Positions 59,799 through 64,000 of a stretch of DNA of 64,000 nt are shown piece by piece; positions within the stretch are counted from its first letter, which is position 1, and every line of letters starts with the position of its first letter. Source of the stretch: Puccinia triticina (taxonomy: Eukaryota > Basidiomycota > Pucciniomycetes > Pucciniales > Pucciniaceae); the NCBI RefSeq assembly GCF_026914185.1, contig NC_070574.1, forward strand, positions 3,872,501-3,936,500, in the 5' to 3' direction. The notes under the pieces were generated by a model. It did not search any database and was not told the DNA's origin. It saw only the letters and a program-made list of their open reading frames with translations. A program made the translations under genes and the position numbers.

Positions 59799-60086
59799 CT
59801 AGTAGCTGTAGCAGTTGACAGAGGTGCCGACGTTGAGATTGGCGGCGGCATCGCCTTGGTTGGCACAGCTCAAGTCTGAGCCGGGAAAGCCGCCGCAATT
59901 GACTTGGGTCAGAACGTTCGCGTTGATAGCCGCATAGCCCTGGTTGCCGCAGCTGACTTGAGAGCCTTGTTGACCCCAGATGGATGGAGATGGAACCGAT
60001 GGTACGAGACCATTGAGGTACCAGCCGGAAATAGAGTTCAGGAGAGCGAGAGACAAGGCAGCGGTGGCGGCCATGGTGGAACGCAT
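59799..60086 (-). CDS. Small secreted protein with two Cys repeats, chaplin/hydrophobin-like
   Basis: 95 residues starting MRSTMAATAALSLALLNSIS, a signal peptide by eye (an alternative start is the second Met at 60074). The mature part has a repeated module: SCGNQGYAAINANVLTQVNC (Cys46, Cys64) and SCANQGDAAANLNVGTSVNC (Cys74, Cys92). The pattern C-x-NQG-x-AA...N-x-N-V-x4-VNC with two cysteines bracketing a hydrophobic, Asn/Val-rich strand recalls bacterial chaplins and small fungal surface-active proteins, so cell-wall or surface coating is a reasonable guess. This is inference from pattern only. Frame in this short protein is supported by the regular cysteine spacing. The 5' flank contains a 3-fold repeat and a MITE at 60290-60601. 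Confidence 0.75.
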   Translation of the reverse strand: MRSTMAATAALSLALLNSISGWYLNGLVPSVPSPSIWGQQGSQVSCGNQGYAAINANVLTQVNCGGFPGSDLSCANQGDAAANLNVGTSVNCYSY

Positions 60087-60140
60087 TACTTCGTTCTGTG
60101 TCTCGAAGAACCTGGCCGCCAGAGGCGGCAAGTAGCGTTG

Positions 60141-60225
60141 CGGCGAAGCCGCCCACTCATCTTGAGGAGCAATTTTGCGGCGAAGCCGCCCACTCAGCTG
60201 GAGAAGCAATTTTGCGGCGAAGCCG
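60141..60225. repeat. Three copies of TTGCGGCGAAGCCGC
   Basis: Units near 60141, 60176 and 60212 spaced about 36 bp, each containing the palindromic GCGGC-GAA-GCCGC, just upstream of the small secreted protein; the first is in its likely 5' UTR. Could be hairpins in the transcript. Confidence 0.75.
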
Positions 60226-60289
60226 CGGGGCGAGGTGGAGCTGATGCTCAGCCCCTTGAGGGCTGGTGCCCAAAGCAGTTTGGTACTGA

Positions 60290-60601
60290 GAGCATTCACA
60301 TTCGTTCGCTAAGTTTTCGGGTTAAACAAGCCCGGGTTTGTGGGCAGGTTAGCTGACGAGGTTGCCTTCAAGTGGGCAAACGCATTCGTTTGGTCAGTTT
60401 CAGGCTAAAGTGCGCTGAAATGAGTCGCAGACCACCCTAGCCTGAGGCTAGATTTCAGGTTAAGGCTCGCTAAATTTAGCTGACCTTAGCCTGAAATCAA
60501 ACCTGAGGCTTGTTGACCCGGGGTTAGCCCGGACCGATGCGATTGCCGCTCGGGTTAAGTTGCCCAAAATCGTCAACTTAACCCGACGAATGCGAATGCT
60601 C
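60290..60601. mobile_element. 312-bp GAGCATTC MITE (PIF/Harbinger-like)
   Basis: Ends GAGCATTCACATTCG and CGAATGCGAATGCTC, flanked by TGA (60287-60289, 60602-60604). The interior has repeated CAGGCT/AGCCTGA words. It lies about 200 bp upstream of the small secreted protein, so it may form part of its promoter. Confidence 0.75.
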
Positions 60602-60821
60602 TGAAGCTGATGCTCTGGGTTCGGACGCCAATGCGCACAAACAATTTTATGTGGGTAGGAGGGCTTACACTGATGCGCTACAGCCTTAGCAGACCGGGTG
60701 AAATTCATGGCAAACACAAGAGCCCTATTCAAGCAAATCAGAAAACACGCAGCTGCTGTTTCCCGGTCCTCCCACAGGAATGGTAACATGAGGTCATCTT
60801 CCATGAAGCCATGCCACAATC

Positions 60822-61227
60822 AACAATGGGAAGTTGTGTTATCCGTAACAAAAATTAACGGATAATGTAACTGAATTGGTGCCGTTATCGTTGCGCTAAC
60901 AGCAGCGTTGTTTTAGTTACGTTATTTTTTGTCTTTTTTTCCGGTTTAATAGACCCGTTACGTTATCCCCCGCAATCTGAGGAGGATAACGTGCGGATAA
61001 CACGGTTTTTTTGGCAATTTTACAGTGCTTTTAGGCCAGATAACGCGGTTAGCGCGTTATTGGCGTTATTTTTTGCGGCATCAAGGCGGAAAGTCCCCTC
61101 CGTTACGTTATCCAAACAAGCGCAGGAACGTTTCACCAGATAACAATAACGCGTTATCTGGTAACGGTGGGAAGTTACGTTACAGAAATCCCGCTGGATA
61201 ACGTAACATAAGTAACTTCCCATTGTT
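60822..61227. mobile_element. 406-bp MULE-like MITE with AACAATGGGAAGTT ends
   Basis: Ends AACAATGGGAAGTT and AACTTCCCATTGTT; 9-bp flanks GCCACAATC (60813-60821) and GCCACGATC (61228-61236) differ at one base (a CG/CA pair). The interior is packed with CGTTATC/GATAACG words in both orientations. Confidence 0.85.
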
Positions 61228-61236
61228 GCCACGATC

Positions 61237-62169
61237 AGCCCCAGGACTCCCAATCTGGGTAGTGACCGCGAGTCCGCTCATCTGCTCGCACTTAGTCACG
61301 GGCTGCCAATCTCAGCCCGGCGCTTTTCCACAAAGGAAACACACACACCACCTTATGAGGAATATCATTCACGAAGCGTCTGACACCACGTAGTTTCAAC
61401 TGTCCCTAGCCAGAGAGCTGGGATGAGCCCATACATTATAGATACCAGCCCTCAGAGCCGAGCAACCAAGCATGATTCTTCACTGGGGTGACGGTGCATA
61501 CAACAGCTTAGCAGATAAAATCCTGCTTGGCAAGCAGGTGCTGGGTAGCTGCTCTCTGGAAAGGTGTCCTCAACGGCAAGAACATCGCCGAGGAGGAGGC
61601 TGCTCTGGTGAGCAGGTCTTTTCACTGCTTGCTGGGGAGGAATCTTTGTTGGAATCATCCCCGGCAAGCGGATCCCCACTCACCCGGGAAGATTCCTCAT
61701 GTCCGAGGACCTTGCACCTGCTTGCTGAGAAATCTTCTTCAACAAGCAGGTACAAGTCATGGGGGGAATGGAACAAAATCCATCCTGCCAAGTACAAAGG
61801 TGTACCTGTTTGGAAAGCCCCCCCCAGAAAGCAGTTACCATTTTTAACTGCTTGGAGGAATCTTCCTTGGAATCATGCGCCAGCGGAACAATCCCCAAGT
61901 AATATGTACATGTACCCACTTGCCCAAGATGATTCCCAGACCTTGGCAAGCAGGTGTAATTTTTATGCCCAAGAGGAAGCCTTCCAGGCAAGCAGGGGAA
62001 TCCATCACAAGGTCCTGCAACATTTCACGTCAAAGGTATCAACAGGTTTGAAGCAAGTAAAAGACACACAAAAATGATGGGCCAGGTATATTTTCCCACT
62101 GTCAATAAAGGCCAGAAATATTACCTTTGTCTGCTACTGTTACACTGACAAGGTATCACTAGCTTCACA
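61237..62169. other. Degenerate repeat region
   Basis: 61470-62000 has many copies of GCAAGCAGGT/GCTTGCTG and GGAATC(A/T)TC in both orientations, a worn foldback. No gene supportable. Confidence 0.5.
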
Positions 62170-64000
62170 GACATGGACACAATCAACAGAGGGACCTATT
62201 ACACTTACTGGAAAACAGCAGAGGTCCTCAGACTTGAATTGCTGCCAATGCTGGCACAAAACCGCAGGCTGGCAGACAGGCAAAGCCCTACATCATTTTT
62301 TCTGCATCCTACTTATCCACAGCCCACTCTCAAACCCTCAAGAATTGTTCAACCACATTTCTGTTGAGCTCTTGGATGACCTTCTGCACCAACTCCAAAC
62401 GGTCCACCGGGTCAAAAACCCCTCAGATCAACTTCACATCTTGCTCTGCTACCACCTACTGGCAAGGAAGCCTCAGAAGAGTGGAAAAACTCTTGCCGGT
62501 TGGACTCCATACCCCCGCTGCTGGGGAGGGGCAATTATTGAAAACACTATGCATGAAGAAGATCTCCAGTGAGGGGAGTGTGCATACCTATTCCAAAAAA
62601 TGTGACAAACCCTGAACCATAAAAAACGGATCATTGTTGACTTAGCTGTGCATTTGGCGGAAGCAAATGCTGCCAGCATGCTATATGTGGATGAGCCCGG
62701 TGGGTGTGGCAAAACCTACACAATGAATACTGTTATCCATTCCCTGAAAGCCATGCACATCCCCGCAGTAGTGGTTTCATCCTCAGATGCTGCTTCCCTA
62801 ATGTCAGTCAATGGTGCCACTGCCCACTCCCGGCTCAAATTTCCAATAGTAATCCACTCAACCAGCACCTTCATGTTTGCCCTTTGGCCTCAATGCGCTG
62901 AGGTATTGAAAGAGGCAGGCGTGATCATATGAGACAAGGTTTCAATGCAACATGACATGCTGTTGAGGTGGTTGCAGACCGCTTTCTTCAAGATCTTATG
63001 CAAGGCGGCCAAACTTTTGGTGGCAAGTTAGTCATATTTGGGAGGGGGGGATTTCCAACAGATGCTCTTGGTTGTGCGCAATGGGACTATCTTTGACCTG
63101 GAGGCAGCCTTCATGGTCACCTCATCTCTATGGGCCCATGTTATCAATTTCTCCTTGACCAAGAACTTGAGGCTGAGTGGTGGTTCAGAATCTGCACTGA
63201 CAGAGCTGATTGCTTCATTCTACTGCTGGCTACTTACCATTGGAAACAGTACTAGGCAGCACAAATATCATACCCCCCAGACACTGGACTTTGGAGACGT
63301 ATATGCAAGCCTGACTGAGACAGCTGTTCCCAATCATGTTATAACCACCATGTACCCCAGTTCACCTCTGCACTCCCGAGATTGAGCCACCAACGTCAAA
63401 TATTACGGCTCACGTGTGATTTTGGTGTTGCTCAACCATCAATGATGTTTGTTCCCGGCACCTGCCCGGGAGATTTGTTGAGTTCCTCTCAATTGACGCC
63501 ATGGCCACCAATATAAATGGGATCAATGAAGAGGAAGCAGTGACAGAAGAAGTCCCCCACATCACCAGGAAAAAAAATTATCACTTGCCTACAAGTGACA
63601 TGAAATATTAAAAAGGCCCCTTTTTACTTTGCTGTGTTACCTGCAGACAAGTGATCATTGTTTTTTTCCTGGTGTATGTTCTTGATCCCCAGCCTGCCAG
63701 AATCAACCCTCCAAATCAAGCTTGCCATTCCCATAATCCTGCTCTGCAACCTTGACCTGGGAGCAGGAACAGACTATTGATAGATAAGATTGCCCCTGGT
63801 GGGCTCAAGTGCACCATACTTACCAGATTGCATGTCAGCTCTACGTGCACCATCACCAAGATCAAACTTATCCACAAAGCTAATGCCTCTAATGGTGTAT
63901 TTTTCAGTTGGTTCCAATTCCCAGTTGCAATAGCATTTGCGCTCACAATCAACAAGTCCCAGGGCCAATCACTTGCGCAAAGTTCATGGTGTACCTCCCA
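62170..64000 (+). mobile_element. Helitron RepHel remnant: Pif1-type helicase, degenerate, runs off the window
   Basis: Plus-strand frames carry a Pif1-like helicase in several pieces: LHHFFCILLIHSPLSNPQEL (about 62290); Walker A PGGCGKTYTMNT (62697-62732); SSSDAASL and ATAHSRLKFPI (62780-62847); a Walker B region reading GVII then TGA then DK (62920-62937); GGDFQQMLLVVRNG (63046-63087); and PVAIAFALTINKSQGQSLAQ (63924-63980), the Helitron helicase C-terminal signature. In-frame stops at about 62930 (TGA) and 63030 (TAG) and a MITE at 63563-63674 disable it. Whether the Rep/HUH endonuclease lies upstream is unclear; none was recognised here. The end lies outside the window. Confidence 0.85.
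63563..63674. mobile_element. CACCAGG-ended TIR element, copy 3 (112 bp)
   Basis: Left CACCAGGAAAAAAAAATTA plus CACTTGCCTACAAGTGACATG; right the inverted end ATTGTTTTTTTCCTGGTG. Smallest of the three CACCAGG elements. It interrupts the Helitron helicase frame. Confidence 0.88.

Overview
The window looks like nuclear DNA of a filamentous basidiomycete, most likely a rust fungus (Pucciniales). The evidence is short GT-AG and occasional GC-AG introns, basidiomycete-like orthologues (Cwc24, Hob3/Rvs161 BAR protein, Pho81, Lag1), and very heavy loading with retrotransposons and inverted-repeat DNA elements. The taxonomic call is inference; no rDNA or mitochondrial marker is present.

Host genes are islands. 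CWC24 (splicing, 405-1773 +), a Hob3/Rvs161 BAR protein (18987-20150 -), PHO81 (27108-31100 +), a pair of paralogous candidate secreted proteins with matching tiny exons (about 34742-36166 + and 40549-41853 +), a LAG1-type ceramide synthase (43985-45466 -), a tRNA-Leu(AAG) with intron (58052-58158 -) and a 95-residue secreted protein with two cysteine repeats (59799-60086 -). An aldo/keto reductase relic lies at 56606-57628.

The rest is mobile DNA. There is a Ty3 chromovirus (2050-8499, TSD TGCAG) inside an inverted-repeat MITE; a Ty1/copia element (48709-54503, minus, TSD GGATC); a 5'-truncated LINE (about 20900-24470, minus) broken by a MULE-type MITE; and a decayed Helitron helicase running off the right edge (62170-64000). 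There are also many foldback/TIR elements whose target duplications can be read directly: 6-7 bp (ACGGAC family), 8 bp (41984-43618), 9-10 bp (MULE-like), TA (GGGGGTTTCA and pogo-like families) and 3 bp (CACTG and GAGCAT families). Several are nested; 14866-18212 holds three levels.

Three themes connect the parts. (1) The palindrome ATGACCGGTCAT and variants form arrays inside four foldback elements or regions, at least three of which have different termini. (2) LTR differences and premature stops in the retroelements fall mostly at CpG sites (8 of 10 LTR differences; the Ty3, copia and LINE stops are all TGA), as expected if methylated cytosines deaminate. (3) The secreted-protein pair keeps the same exon phases and lengths, including a 20-nt exon, although the N-termini have diverged strongly.
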